Source: UBA1724 sp016302315 (GTDB taxonomy: Bacteria > Verrucomicrobiota > Lentisphaeria > Oligosphaerales > Oligosphaeraceae). Taken from it: 64,000 nucleotides of DNA. A program made the translations under genes and the position numbers. A model generated the notes under the pieces. That model did no database searches and was not told the origin of the DNA. It saw only the letters and a list, made by a program, of their open reading frames with translations. The stretch is from NCBI GenBank assembly GCA_016302315.1, contig JAEDNW010000001.1:1-64000 (forward strand). The letters are read 5' to 3'. Shown here piece after piece: positions 41,722-49,984 of this stretch (positions within the stretch are counted from its first letter, which is position 1; each line of letters starts with the position of its first letter).

Positions 41722-42150
41722 ATGCCCCGCACCCTCCCCTCCCTTCTTCTCCCCCTGGCCCTCCTCCTGTGCCTGAGCTGCGCCCGCTGGCAGTATCTCC
41801 CCCCCGCCAGACCGGTGGCCGGCATGTTCCCCACTGTGGTGTCCCCACGGCTTCTCACCCAGGCCGTCCCCCTTTCCCTCTCCCCTGAGGAACTGCAGAA
41901 CCTGCTGGAAGAAGCGGAGTTATGGGAATCCCTGGTGCTGGCCGGATTTCCCCGGGAGGAACTGGCCCTGCTCTCCCGCAGTCTGGAACGCCGGGGCTAT
42001 GGAGAGGTGGACGGACGCCGCTGCCCCGCCTCCGACCTGGAATGGATGGCCTTCCTGGGAGCCGCCCCCCGCACCCTGCACCTCCGCTATCAGCGACGGC
42101 AGGAGGAGGCCCCCAGGGAAATTCTCCTGTCTCTTCCTCCTGCCCCCTGA
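41722..42150 (+). CDS. Small lipoprotein
   Basis: A 142-residue protein with type II signal and lipobox LLCLSCARW. The mature part has no recognised domain; residues about 50-90 are helical with LSPEELQNLLEEAELWESLVLAGF and the rest is short. It is too small to be a normal substrate-binding protein for the ABC permease gene that starts 15 nt downstream, though its position suggests association with that transporter. Start ATG at 41722; the reading frame is unambiguous. Confidence 0.65.
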   Translation: MPRTLPSLLLPLALLLCLSCARWQYLPPARPVAGMFPTVVSPRLLTQAVPLSLSPEELQNLLEEAELWESLVLAGFPREELALLSRSLERRGYGEVDGRRCPASDLEWMAFLGAAPRTLHLRYQRRQEEAPREILLSLPPAP

Positions 42151-42164
42151 GCATTTCCCGCCCC

Positions 42165-42908
42165 ATGACCTCTCCTCGTCAAGGCCTAATCCGTTCCCCC
42201 TGGGCCCTGCTTCCTCCCCTGCTTCTCCTGCTGGTGTGGGGATTCTTCTCCTGGTACAACCAGGGGAGGGTGCTTCCCTCTCCCAAGGGCACCTTTCTGG
42301 CCCTGGGGCGGCTGCTGTCCTCCGACGCCACCTGGCGTTCCCTGCTCCTAAGCCTCCTCCGGGGAAGCGGCGGCCTGGCCCTGGGCGGGATCCTCGGGCT
42401 GGCCCTGGGACTATTCTGCGGACGGCATCCCCGCCTCCATGACGCCCTCTCCCCCATGGTCACCCTAGCCCAAGGATGCCCCCCCATTGTCTGGATTTCC
42501 CTGCTCCTGGTGTGGTTCTCCCTGGGAGGGGCCATTCCCCTGGCGGTCTCCACCCTCACCGTGCTGCCGGTCATCTTCATCCACACCGCCAACGCCGTCC
42601 GGGGGCTGGATCCCCGGTGGTTCGAGGTGGCCGATGTCTATCGCCTCAGCCTCTGGCGACGCTGCCGTCATCTGATTCTCCCCGGCATCGCCCATCCCCT
42701 GGCCGGCGCCTTCTCCTACGCCTGCGGCATCACCTGGAAAGTCACCGCCACGGCGGAATTCTTCGGAGCCACCGACGGCATCGGCGCCCAGATCTACCGG
42801 AGCTACCGCCTGCTGGCCCTGGAGGATCTCTTCGCCTGGACTCTGCTCATCGCTCTGCTGGGCATCGCCATCGACGCCCTCCTGATCCGGAGGCTCCGAA
42901 GACTATGA
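42165..42908 (+). CDS. ABC transporter permease (NitT/TauT type)
   Basis: A 247-residue inner-membrane permease with about six spans. The typical cytoplasmic EAA loop is seen as FEVADVYRLSLWRRCRHLILPGIAHPL, where the ligand-specific contact to the ATPase lies, followed by GITWKVTATAEFFGATDGIGAQI, a block conserved in SsuC/TauC/NrtB-type aliphatic sulfonate, taurine and nitrate permeases. The ATG at 42165 is 14 nt after the lipoprotein stop. The ATPase gene overlaps the stop by ATGA. The transported substrate is unknown since no periplasmic binding protein gene is adjacent. Confidence 0.88.
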   Translation: MTSPRQGLIRSPWALLPPLLLLLVWGFFSWYNQGRVLPSPKGTFLALGRLLSSDATWRSLLLSLLRGSGGLALGGILGLALGLFCGRHPRLHDALSPMVTLAQGCPPIVWISLLLVWFSLGGAIPLAVSTLTVLPVIFIHTANAVRGLDPRWFEVADVYRLSLWRRCRHLILPGIAHPLAGAFSYACGITWKVTATAEFFGATDGIGAQIYRSYRLLALEDLFAWTLLIALLGIAIDALLIRRLRRL

Positions 42909-43516
42909 CCCCTCCCCTTCTCACCTTTCAGAACGTCACCTTCCGGTGGCCCGGCGCCCCCGCCCCCCTCCTTCAACACCTCCAATGGGAGATCCATCCC
43001 GGGGAAGCCTGGCTCCTCCGGGGCCCCTCCGGCTGCGGCAAGACCACCTTCCTGCGCCTGGCGGCCCGCCTCCTCTCCCCCCAGGAAGGCAGCATCCACC
43101 TCCCCTCTTCCCTCTCCCTAGGATTCGTCTTCCAGGAACCCCGGCTCCTCCCCTGGCTTACCCTCCGCCAGAATCTCCTTCTGGCCACCCCCCGGGCCTC
43201 TCTCGAACAACAGGAGGAACTCCTCCGCAGAACCGGGCTGGCGGGCAAGGAAAACTGCCGTCCCCAGGAACTCTCGGGAGGGGAAGCCCAGAGGGGGAGC
43301 CTGGTCCGCGCCCTTCTGGTCAATCCCCAGCTCCTCCTCCTGGACGAACCTTTCAGCGCCCTGGATCCCCAAAGCGCCCAGCTCTGCGTCGAACTCCTGG
43401 AGGAGTGGAACCAGAACCCCCTTCCCCATGCCATGCTTCTGGTGACCCATCAGAAGGAGTATCAGGGAATCTGCGGCGCCCTTCCCCTGGATTTCCCCCT
43501 GCGCTCTCCCCAGTAG
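42905..43516 (+). CDS. ABC transporter ATP-binding protein
   Basis: A 203-residue ATPase that energises the preceding permease. Walker A GPSGCGKTTFLRL, Q-loop FVFQEPRLLPW, signature ELSGGEAQRGSLVRALL (LSGGE with A instead of R at the next position), Walker B LLLLDEPFSALD and the H-loop LLVTHQKEY are all present. At 203 residues it is short compared with the usual 240-260 of SsuB/TauB, ending soon after the H-loop. The ATG overlaps the permease stop (ATGA). A partner substrate-binding protein must be encoded elsewhere or be unusual. Confidence 0.92.
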   Translation: MTPPLLTFQNVTFRWPGAPAPLLQHLQWEIHPGEAWLLRGPSGCGKTTFLRLAARLLSPQEGSIHLPSSLSLGFVFQEPRLLPWLTLRQNLLLATPRASLEQQEELLRRTGLAGKENCRPQELSGGEAQRGSLVRALLVNPQLLLLDEPFSALDPQSAQLCVELLEEWNQNPLPHAMLLVTHQKEYQGICGALPLDFPLRSPQ

Positions 43517-43764
43517 CCCCGCCCCTGCGGAAACACCATGGATTTTCTTCCCGGGGGAAAGGACATTTCTCTCTCTTTTGCAAAGATTTTCATCCCCCAT
43601 GGCTTTAAAAATATCTTTCACAGGCTAAATTGGGGCTGTTTGAATTTTCATACATGCCGCTGTGTGTGTCCCTCCCCCTTTTTTTTCTACGTACATAAGG
43701 AGGGCGGGCACCTGCATCGGCCACCCGGCCCACGGCCGTCCACTCCATAAAGGACCCACCCCAC

Positions 43765-44646
43765 ATGCGCAAGAGCCAAGTCACACTTCTCTTCGGAATC
43801 CTGACCCTGGTTGCCGCCGCCAGCCTCATGCCCTTGAAGGCCCAGGAATTCCAGTCCTCCAACGACCTGCTGGATCCCAACGCCTGCCTGGTCAAGTCCG
43901 AGCTCTATCTCTGGAACCGCTTCTCCGACCTGCTGGACACCTTCCGCTGCGGTATCGCCCTGGGGCCTGGCATCGGTGCGGAAGTGGCCGTCACGGAATA
44001 TGCCCAGCTCTCCCTGTATGCCAATGCGGAAACCGGGGTCGCCTTCCCCCACATCCTGCCTCCCCTGTGGCTGGTGGACAAGTATGAGAACAACACCAAC
44101 GCCTTCGAGTACCACAGCGGCAAATACGCCACCGCCGCCTTCGGTCCCTGGCGCGCCGAATCCAACGCCTACGACCTGGATGACCGGAATGTCCATTTCC
44201 GGCGGGACAAGTGGGATATCCGGCTCCAGCTGGATCTGCTCCTGGTCCACTTCTACGTGGCCATCCGCCCTGTGGAGATCCTGGACTTCTTCACCGGCTT
44301 CGCCGGACTGGATCTGTCCCTGGATGACGCTCAGCTGAATCCCGTGCTGGACCGCCGCCCCGCCGACCAGTTCGGCCGTGGCCTCTGCAACATCCTCTTC
44401 GGCATCGTGGAAGTCCCCAACAACATCTTCCGGGTGACCAGCAACGAGGGCGACCTGGCCGGCTGCTCCAAGGGTGTTGGCCTGGGCCTCTGGCGCTTCC
44501 TGGTGCGGGAATGCGTGGGCGTGGTGGAAGTGGTGACCTTCCCCTTTGGCTGGGAACCCATCATCGAGCCTGCCTACGTCATCAACGACACCGATCAGGC
44601 CACCAACTGGAAGGTCTACAAGCCCGCCTTCCACAAGCGCTACTAA
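43765..44646 (+). CDS. Secreted TIGR04073-like (exosortase system-associated) protein
   Basis: A 293-residue exported protein with signal peptide MRKSQVTLLFGILTLVAAAS and hydrophobic cleavage region. Near residue 205 it has GRGLCNILFGIVEVPNNIF and later GDLAGCSKGVGLGLWRFLVRECVGVVEVVTFPFG, the RGLxNIxxGxxEIP and glycine-rich segment of the TIGR04073 family, found in Verrucomicrobia and Lentisphaerae genomes with exosortases. Residues 40-190 add a strand-rich part with VHFYVAIRPVEILDFF. No exosortase is in the window, so the association is by family only. The 248-nt gap before it holds no gene; it has an AT-rich middle and an AAGGA about 10 nt before the ATG. A terminator follows. Confidence 0.6.
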   Translation: MRKSQVTLLFGILTLVAAASLMPLKAQEFQSSNDLLDPNACLVKSELYLWNRFSDLLDTFRCGIALGPGIGAEVAVTEYAQLSLYANAETGVAFPHILPPLWLVDKYENNTNAFEYHSGKYATAAFGPWRAESNAYDLDDRNVHFRRDKWDIRLQLDLLLVHFYVAIRPVEILDFFTGFAGLDLSLDDAQLNPVLDRRPADQFGRGLCNILFGIVEVPNNIFRVTSNEGDLAGCSKGVGLGLWRFLVRECVGVVEVVTFPFGWEPIIEPAYVINDTDQATNWKVYKPAFHKRY

Positions 44647-44743
44647 TCTGCTGATTTCAGGGGAGAGCCTTTGGGCGCAGGGATACGATGCCCTCCGCCC
44701 GCTCTCCTCCCCCCCCACCTTGCCGACGGCTCCCCCCGACGTT

Positions 44744-44770
44744 CCGACGCCGGCGGATCCGTCGGTTTTT
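44744..44770 (+). terminator. Rho-independent terminator
   Basis: CCGACG (44744-44749) pairs with CGTCGG (44760-44765), loop of 10 nt, directly followed by TTTTT (44766-44770). It lies 97 nt after the secreted-protein gene and before the sensor kinase. Confidence 0.68.
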
Positions 44771-44808
44771 CCATATCCTGAAGTCCCATTCCGCCTTTCT
44801 CCCGCCCC

Positions 44809-46008
44809 ATGTCCTCCCGCAAAACCAAAATCCGCACCCGTCTTCTGGACAAGCTGGACATGCTGGATGCCCCCACCCTGCGGAACTGCCTCCGCGGCCT
44901 CCTCAACGAGCACGGGCTCCTGGAGGAAATCTTCCGGGACATCTTCAAGACCCTGAAGGAAGGCATCATCGTGGTGGACCGGGATCTGAACATCTACCTG
45001 GTGAACCCCACCGCCCGGGAACTCTTCGGCATACCGGAGGATGCGGAGGGGCAGCCTATTGCCCAGTTCTTCCGTCAATTTGACTGGGAGCAGCTGCGGA
45101 ACACGCCTCCGGAGCACTGGGGGCGCTTCAGCCGGACGGAATTGGAGGTCACCTATCCGGAGCGCCGTTTCCTTTCCCTCTATTTCCTGCCGGCGGCCAC
45201 CTCCCCCGAGCTCCCGAACAAAGGCAAGCTCCTGGCCACCCTCATCTTCCACGACATCACCGAGCGGAAGGAGAGCACCGAGAAGAATCTGGAAACCCAG
45301 ACCTTCACCGCCATCACCCAGCTGGCCGCCGGGGTGGCCCACGAACTGGGAAATCCTCTCAACACCCTGGGCATCCACCTCCAGATCCTGAAACGGAAAC
45401 TGCGGGGCGGCACCCCCGAAGCCGCCCAGGAGGCCGCCCAGCATTTCGTGGACATCGCCGGCCAGGAACTGGCCCGGATGGATGGGATTGTCAAGAATTT
45501 CCTCCATGCCGTCCGCCCCGGACAAATGGAGAGGGTCCCCGTCAACGTCCAGGAACTGATGGTCAATACCCTGCATTTCCTGGAACCCGAACTCCAGGCC
45601 AAGGAAATCCAGGTCAACCTGGACTTTCCCGTCTTCGTCCCCTCCATCTCCGGCGATCCCGGGGAGCTGACCCAGGCATTCTTTAACCTCATCAAGAACG
45701 CCATGCAGGCCATGGAAAGCGGGGGAAGCCTCCAGATCCTCTGCACCGTGGACGACACCTCCGTGCAGCTGCGCTTCGCCGACAACGGGCCCGGCCTGAA
45801 TGCCGAACAGCTCTCCCACCTCCTGGAACCCTACTACACCACCAAGGCGGAGGGCCATGGCCTGGGCCTCCTGATCGTCAACCGCATTGTCCGGGCCCAC
45901 GGCGGCTTCCTCTCCATCGAGGGAAAACCGGGCGACGGAGCGGCCTTCACCATCTGCCTCCCCCGCTACTCCCGCATTGTCCGCCGGATCTCCGGCCCTG
46001 AAGCCTAA
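44809..46008 (+). CDS. PAS-domain sensor histidine kinase (NtrB family)
   Basis: A 399-residue cytoplasmic kinase without membrane spans. The PAS domain (about 45-150) starts TLKEGIIVVDRDLNIYLVNP. The HisKA motif GVAHELGNPLNTLG contains His178, the autophosphorylation site, and the ATPase part shows the N box FNLIKNAMQAM, G1 box FADNGPGL and G2 box GHGLGL. It belongs to the NtrB/AtoS-type that pairs with sigma54 activators. The partner regulator starts 8 nt after its stop. Absence of membrane spans suggests a cytoplasmic signal bound to the PAS domain. Confidence 0.92.
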   Translation: MSSRKTKIRTRLLDKLDMLDAPTLRNCLRGLLNEHGLLEEIFRDIFKTLKEGIIVVDRDLNIYLVNPTARELFGIPEDAEGQPIAQFFRQFDWEQLRNTPPEHWGRFSRTELEVTYPERRFLSLYFLPAATSPELPNKGKLLATLIFHDITERKESTEKNLETQTFTAITQLAAGVAHELGNPLNTLGIHLQILKRKLRGGTPEAAQEAAQHFVDIAGQELARMDGIVKNFLHAVRPGQMERVPVNVQELMVNTLHFLEPELQAKEIQVNLDFPVFVPSISGDPGELTQAFFNLIKNAMQAMESGGSLQILCTVDDTSVQLRFADNGPGLNAEQLSHLLEPYYTTKAEGHGLGLLIVNRIVRAHGGFLSIEGKPGDGAAFTICLPRYSRIVRRISGPEA

Positions 46009-46016
46009 GCCCCACC

Positions 46017-47453
46017 ATGCCATCACTCCCTGTCATCCTTGTCATCGACGACGAACGCAACACCCGGGAAGGGCTGCGGGACGCCTTCGCCGGCAAATAC
46101 CAGGTCCTTCTGGCCAACGACGCCCTCCAGGGCATGGAACTGCTGAAAAGCGGGAAGGTGGACATTGTCCTGACGGATCTTCGGATGCCGGGGATGGACG
46201 GGATGGCCTTCACCCGGGAGATTTCCGGGCGTCCGGAAGCGCCGTTGATCATCATGCTCACCGCTTACGGGTCGGTGCAGACGGCCATGGAGGCCGTGCG
46301 TGCGGGCGCCTACGACTATCTGACCAAGCCTGTGGATCTGGACGAGCTGGAGATGATGATTGACCGGGGGCTGGAGGAGCTGTCCAAGCGCCGTACCCAG
46401 GCCCGCCGGGGGAGCCATCAGGCGCCGGAGGGGATCATCGGGTCTTCCCCCCAGATGCGGAAGCTTCTGGAGAAGGCCCAGCAGGTGGCCTCTTCCCGTT
46501 CCACGGTGCTGATCACCGGGGAGAGCGGCACCGGCAAGGAGCTCTTCGCCCACGCCCTCCACGCCTGGAGTCCCCGGAAGCGGGGGCCTTTCGTGGCCGT
46601 GCACTGCGCCGCCCTTAATGAAAATCTTCTGGAGAGCGAACTGTTCGGCCACGAGCGCGGGGCCTTCACCGGCGCCCAGGAACGGGTCATCGGACGCTTC
46701 GAGAAGGCGGACCGGGGCACCCTTTTCCTGGATGAAATCGGGGAAATCTCCCTGTCCACCCAGGTCAAGCTGCTCCGGGTGCTGGAGAACCGCACCCTGG
46801 AACGGGTAGGAGGTTCCACCACCATCCCCGTGGATGTGCGGCTGGTAGCCGCCACCAACCGGGATTTGAAGGCCATGGTCAAGGAAGGCACCTTCCGGGA
46901 AGACCTCTTCTTCCGGCTCAACGTGGTGAACCTCCAGCTCCCTCCTCTGCGGGAACATCCGGAGGACATCCCCGCCCTCCTGGAACACTTCCTCCAGGAA
47001 CTCTCCCAGGACAACGGGAAGGAAATCCACGGTATCGCCCGGGATGCCCTGGAGGTGCTTACCGCCTATGCATGGCCGGGCAACATCCGGGAACTGCGCA
47101 ACTGCGTGGAGCGCATGGTGGTCATGACCCGGGGAAGCCTACTCACCGTCACCGACATCCCCCAGGAGATCGTGGACGCCTTCGCCACCGCTCCCGCCCC
47201 GGAGACGGAGGAGCCGAAACCGGAGCCCCCGGCTTCCGGCACCGTCCCCGCCTCCCAGGAGACAGCCCCGCCTCCCCCCATGCCCCTGGACATCCGCTCC
47301 AATGAACTGGCCGCCATGAAACGCGCCCTGGAACAGGCCGGCGGGAACCGAACCCGGGCGGCAGAGATCCTGGGCATCAGCCGACGCACCCTTCAGCGCC
47401 GCATCCTCCAATATCCCGAGCTGGACAGCCTCCGGGACCGGGAGGAGCCGTGA
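46017..47453 (+). CDS. NtrC-family sigma54-dependent response regulator
   Basis: A 478-residue transcription activator. The receiver domain has VIDDERN, phosphoacceptor Asp54 (LTDLRMPGMDG) and the conserved Lys in YLTKPVDL, so it should be a normal phosphorylatable receiver. The AAA+ domain has Walker A GESGTGKE, GAFTGA (215-220), Walker B LFLDEIGE and WPGNIRELRNCVERM; a Pro/Glu linker leads to a Fis-like helix-turn-helix NRTRAAEILGISRRTLQRRI. The stop overlaps the GTG start of the metallophosphoesterase gene (GTGA). Its target promoters are unknown, but coupling to rhaB by way of the next gene suggests a link to rhamnose use. Confidence 0.93.
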   Translation: MPSLPVILVIDDERNTREGLRDAFAGKYQVLLANDALQGMELLKSGKVDIVLTDLRMPGMDGMAFTREISGRPEAPLIIMLTAYGSVQTAMEAVRAGAYDYLTKPVDLDELEMMIDRGLEELSKRRTQARRGSHQAPEGIIGSSPQMRKLLEKAQQVASSRSTVLITGESGTGKELFAHALHAWSPRKRGPFVAVHCAALNENLLESELFGHERGAFTGAQERVIGRFEKADRGTLFLDEIGEISLSTQVKLLRVLENRTLERVGGSTTIPVDVRLVAATNRDLKAMVKEGTFREDLFFRLNVVNLQLPPLREHPEDIPALLEHFLQELSQDNGKEIHGIARDALEVLTAYAWPGNIRELRNCVERMVVMTRGSLLTVTDIPQEIVDAFATAPAPETEEPKPEPPASGTVPASQETAPPPPMPLDIRSNELAAMKRALEQAGGNRTRAAEILGISRRTLQRRILQYPELDSLRDREEP

Positions 47454-48355
47454 CCAACACCCCCGGAAGCCATCCGACCCACCCCGCCACGCCTTCCATG
47501 CCCCTTCCCTCCCCACCCCCAAAGCCCAGGGGCGCCTTCCGGATCCTCCATTTCTCCGACATCCATGTGGGTATCCCCGACTGGTCCTGGCGGTATCTTC
47601 TGGACAAGCGGTGCCTGGGAAGGCTCAACCAGGCGCTTTCCCGCCAGGGGCGTCTCTCCCTGGATCTCCTGGAAGGGCTTCCCGCCTGGAGCCGGGAGAC
47701 CGGCGCCGATGCGGTCCTCTGCACGGGCGACCTCACCTCCATCGGCTCCCCGGAGGAATTCCGCCGGGCAGAGGCCTTTCTGACCCCTCTCCGGGACGCC
47801 TATGGGAAGAACTTCCTCTATGTGCCAGGAAACCATGACGCCTATGTGCCGGGAAGTCTTCCCCCCCTCCGGGACACCTTCCGGGCCTTGAATCAGGGAC
47901 TGGAGCTGGCCGACCTTCCCCTGGCCCGCCCCCTCGGCCCCCTGGAAGTGGTCCTCCTCTCCCCCGCCATCCCCTGCGCCCCGTGGCTCTCCCACGGAGC
48001 CATGCCTGCCTGCGACTGGGATAAACTGGGCTATATTCTTCACTCTCCCTGCGGCGGGGCCGCCCGTCTGGTGGCCTGCCATTTCCCCCTCCTGGGCGCC
48101 AAGGGAACCCCCCTCTTCTGGCGTTCCCGCCTGGTGGGATGGGAGAGGCTCCTGCAATGGGGCAGGGAGGGACTCTTCCAGGCCTACTGCGCAGGGCATG
48201 TCCACCGCCCCTTCCTTCTCCCTCCACACCAGGGCGCCCCGTGGCTTGTGGGCGCAGGCTCCCTTACTCTCCATTCCTCCTGTTCCGTCCTGGACTTCCA
48301 GCCGGAAGACGGCACCTTCACCCCCTATCTCTTGCAGCGGAAGGAAATACCATGA
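47450..48355 (+). CDS. Calcineurin-like metallophosphoesterase
   Basis: A 301-residue phosphoesterase. Metal-binding motifs: HFSDIHVG (DxH), CTGDLTS (GD), VPGNHDAY (GNHD), ACHFPLLG (His) and CAGHVHRPF (GHxH). The start is a GTG at 47450 overlapping the regulator stop; an ATG at 47498 is possible, and the first 25 residues are Pro-rich without homology. The stop overlaps the ATG of rhaB as ATGA. Substrate is unknown; the family includes cyclic-nucleotide and UDP-sugar hydrolases. Its coupling to both the regulator and rhaB implies that it is part of one transcription unit. Confidence 0.82.
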   Translation: MTNTPGSHPTHPATPSMPLPSPPPKPRGAFRILHFSDIHVGIPDWSWRYLLDKRCLGRLNQALSRQGRLSLDLLEGLPAWSRETGADAVLCTGDLTSIGSPEEFRRAEAFLTPLRDAYGKNFLYVPGNHDAYVPGSLPPLRDTFRALNQGLELADLPLARPLGPLEVVLLSPAIPCAPWLSHGAMPACDWDKLGYILHSPCGGAARLVACHFPLLGAKGTPLFWRSRLVGWERLLQWGREGLFQAYCAGHVHRPFLLPPHQGAPWLVGAGSLTLHSSCSVLDFQPEDGTFTPYLLQRKEIP

Positions 48356-49842
48356 AACACTTCCTGGCCTTCGACTTGGGCGCGTCCAGCGGACGGGCCA
48401 TCCTGGGTAACTTCGACGGAAAGACCATCGAGCTGGAGGAACTCCACCGCTTCGCCAACGGCCCCCACGAAGTGGAGGGACATCTCTACTGGGACATCCA
48501 TACTCTCTTCGGCGAGATCCGGGAGGGGCTCCGGAAGGCCCTGGCCACCGGAAAGGCCATCGACGGCATCGGCATCGACACCTGGGGCGTGGATCTCTGC
48601 TATCTGGGACAGGACGGCAAACTGCTGGGTCTCCCCCACCACTACCGGGATCCCCGCACCGATGATGTGATGCCCTGGACCTTCCAGCGGATTCCCCGGG
48701 AGGAGGTCTACCGGGAGACGGGCATCCAGTTCATGAATCTGAACACCATCTTCCAGCTGTCCGCCTCCCTGCGGGACGGCGAGGAAGCCCTGCAGAAGGC
48801 GGACAAACTCCTCTTCATCCCCAACGCCCTCACCTATCTCCTCTGCGGAAAGGTGGCCGCCGAATACTCCATCGCCACCACCTCCCAGCTCTTCAATCCC
48901 CATACCGGGGACTGGTCCTGGAAGATCATCGACGCCCTGGGGCTGAAGCGCTCTCTCTTCCCGGAGATCCTCCCCTCCTGCACCGTAGCCGCCCCCCTCT
49001 CCCCCGCCCTGCAGCAGGAGATGGGCTGCGGTCCCATTCCCGTGATTCTCATCGGGAGCCACGACACCGCCTCCGCCGTAGCGGCCGTGCCCTCCAGCGG
49101 CGAGAAAAACTGGGCCTACCTTTCCAGCGGCACCTGGAGCCTCATGGGCGTGGAGCTGCCCTCCCCCCGCACCGATGAGAAGGCCCTGGCCGCCAACTAC
49201 ACCAACGAAGGCGGCGTGGGCAACACCATCCGCTTCCTGAAGAACATCATGGGGCTCTGGCTGATCCAGGAATGCCGCAACCAGTGGCTGCGGGAAGGGA
49301 AGAAATATTCCTTCGGCGAGCTGGCGGAGATGGCCCGCAAGGAAGCCACCCCCTTCCTGGCCGTCATCAACCCCAACGACCATCTCTTCGAGGCCCCCGG
49401 CGACATGCCCGCCAGAATCCGGCAGTTCTGCCGGGAAAGCGGACAGCCCGAACCCGAAACCCCCGCCCAGATCATCCGCGTGGCCCTGGAATCCCTGGCC
49501 CTGCGCTATCGCCAGACCTGGAATGAACTGGAAGACCTCCTGGACACCAAACTCACGGTCCTCCATCTGGTGGGCGGCGGATGCCAGAATGTCCTCCTCA
49601 ACGAATTCACCGCCAATGCCATCCAGGCCCCCGTGGTCACCGGCCCGGTGGAAGCCACCGCCATGGGCAACATCCTGGGACAGGCCATGGCCACCGGAGA
49701 CATCCCCGACCTGGAAACCGCCCGGAAAATCGTGGGCGCCTCCACCCCCACCCAGCGCTACGAACCCACCGACGCCCCCCTCTGGGAAAAGGCCTTCCTC
49801 CGCTATCAGGAAATCTGCAAGGGAGGCAAGTCCATCGGCTAA
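48352..49842 (+). CDS. rhaB: Rhamnulokinase
   Basis: Phosphorylates L-rhamnulose at O1, the second step of rhamnose catabolism. The 496-residue FGGY-family kinase begins MKHFLAFDLGASSGRAILG, a rhamnulokinase start, with GIDTWGVDLCYLG, HYRDPRTD, the substrate-side block GIQFMNLNTIFQL, GSHDTASAVAAVP, LSSGTWSLMGVE and the ATP-binding GGGCQNVLLNE. Length is as expected (E. coli RhaB 489). The ATG is 7 nt after AAGGA and overlaps the phosphoesterase stop. L-rhamnose isomerase lies 2.4 kb downstream. The aldolase RhaD is not in the window. Confidence 0.94.
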   Translation: MKHFLAFDLGASSGRAILGNFDGKTIELEELHRFANGPHEVEGHLYWDIHTLFGEIREGLRKALATGKAIDGIGIDTWGVDLCYLGQDGKLLGLPHHYRDPRTDDVMPWTFQRIPREEVYRETGIQFMNLNTIFQLSASLRDGEEALQKADKLLFIPNALTYLLCGKVAAEYSIATTSQLFNPHTGDWSWKIIDALGLKRSLFPEILPSCTVAAPLSPALQQEMGCGPIPVILIGSHDTASAVAAVPSSGEKNWAYLSSGTWSLMGVELPSPRTDEKALAANYTNEGGVGNTIRFLKNIMGLWLIQECRNQWLREGKKYSFGELAEMARKEATPFLAVINPNDHLFEAPGDMPARIRQFCRESGQPEPETPAQIIRVALESLALRYRQTWNELEDLLDTKLTVLHLVGGGCQNVLLNEFTANAIQAPVVTGPVEATAMGNILGQAMATGDIPDLETARKIVGASTPTQRYEPTDAPLWEKAFLRYQEICKGGKSIG

Positions 49843-49946
49843 TCCCCGTCCCCCCCCCCCCGAAGGAGAAGCAAGGCCCCCACAACGCCCACCCTCTCTC
49901 CTCCGGCGGGGAGGTCTGATGCGCAGACTATCATAAGTGCTTGTAT

Positions 49947-49961
49947 ATAAACAAGTTATAT
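49947..49961 (+). promoter_or_regulatory. Shared 15-bp upstream element, copy 2
   Basis: ATAAACAAGTTATAT, ending exactly 23 nt before the ATG at 49985, is identical to the element at 21790-21804 (other strand) at the same distance from its ATG. TCATA lies 11 nt upstream in both. Here the 5' part is also in an inverted repeat CTTGT-atataa-ACAAG (49940-49955). A core promoter or binding site is inferred. Confidence 0.55.
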
Positions 49962-49984
49962 ACATTCAACACGCCAGCTCCCTC

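Noticed and set aside
43517..43764. AT-rich gap with TTTTTTTT and TACGTA before the TIGR04073-like gene
   Set aside because: It probably holds a promoter, but no pair of -35/-10 boxes with correct spacing or -24/-12 match was found, so no site is called.
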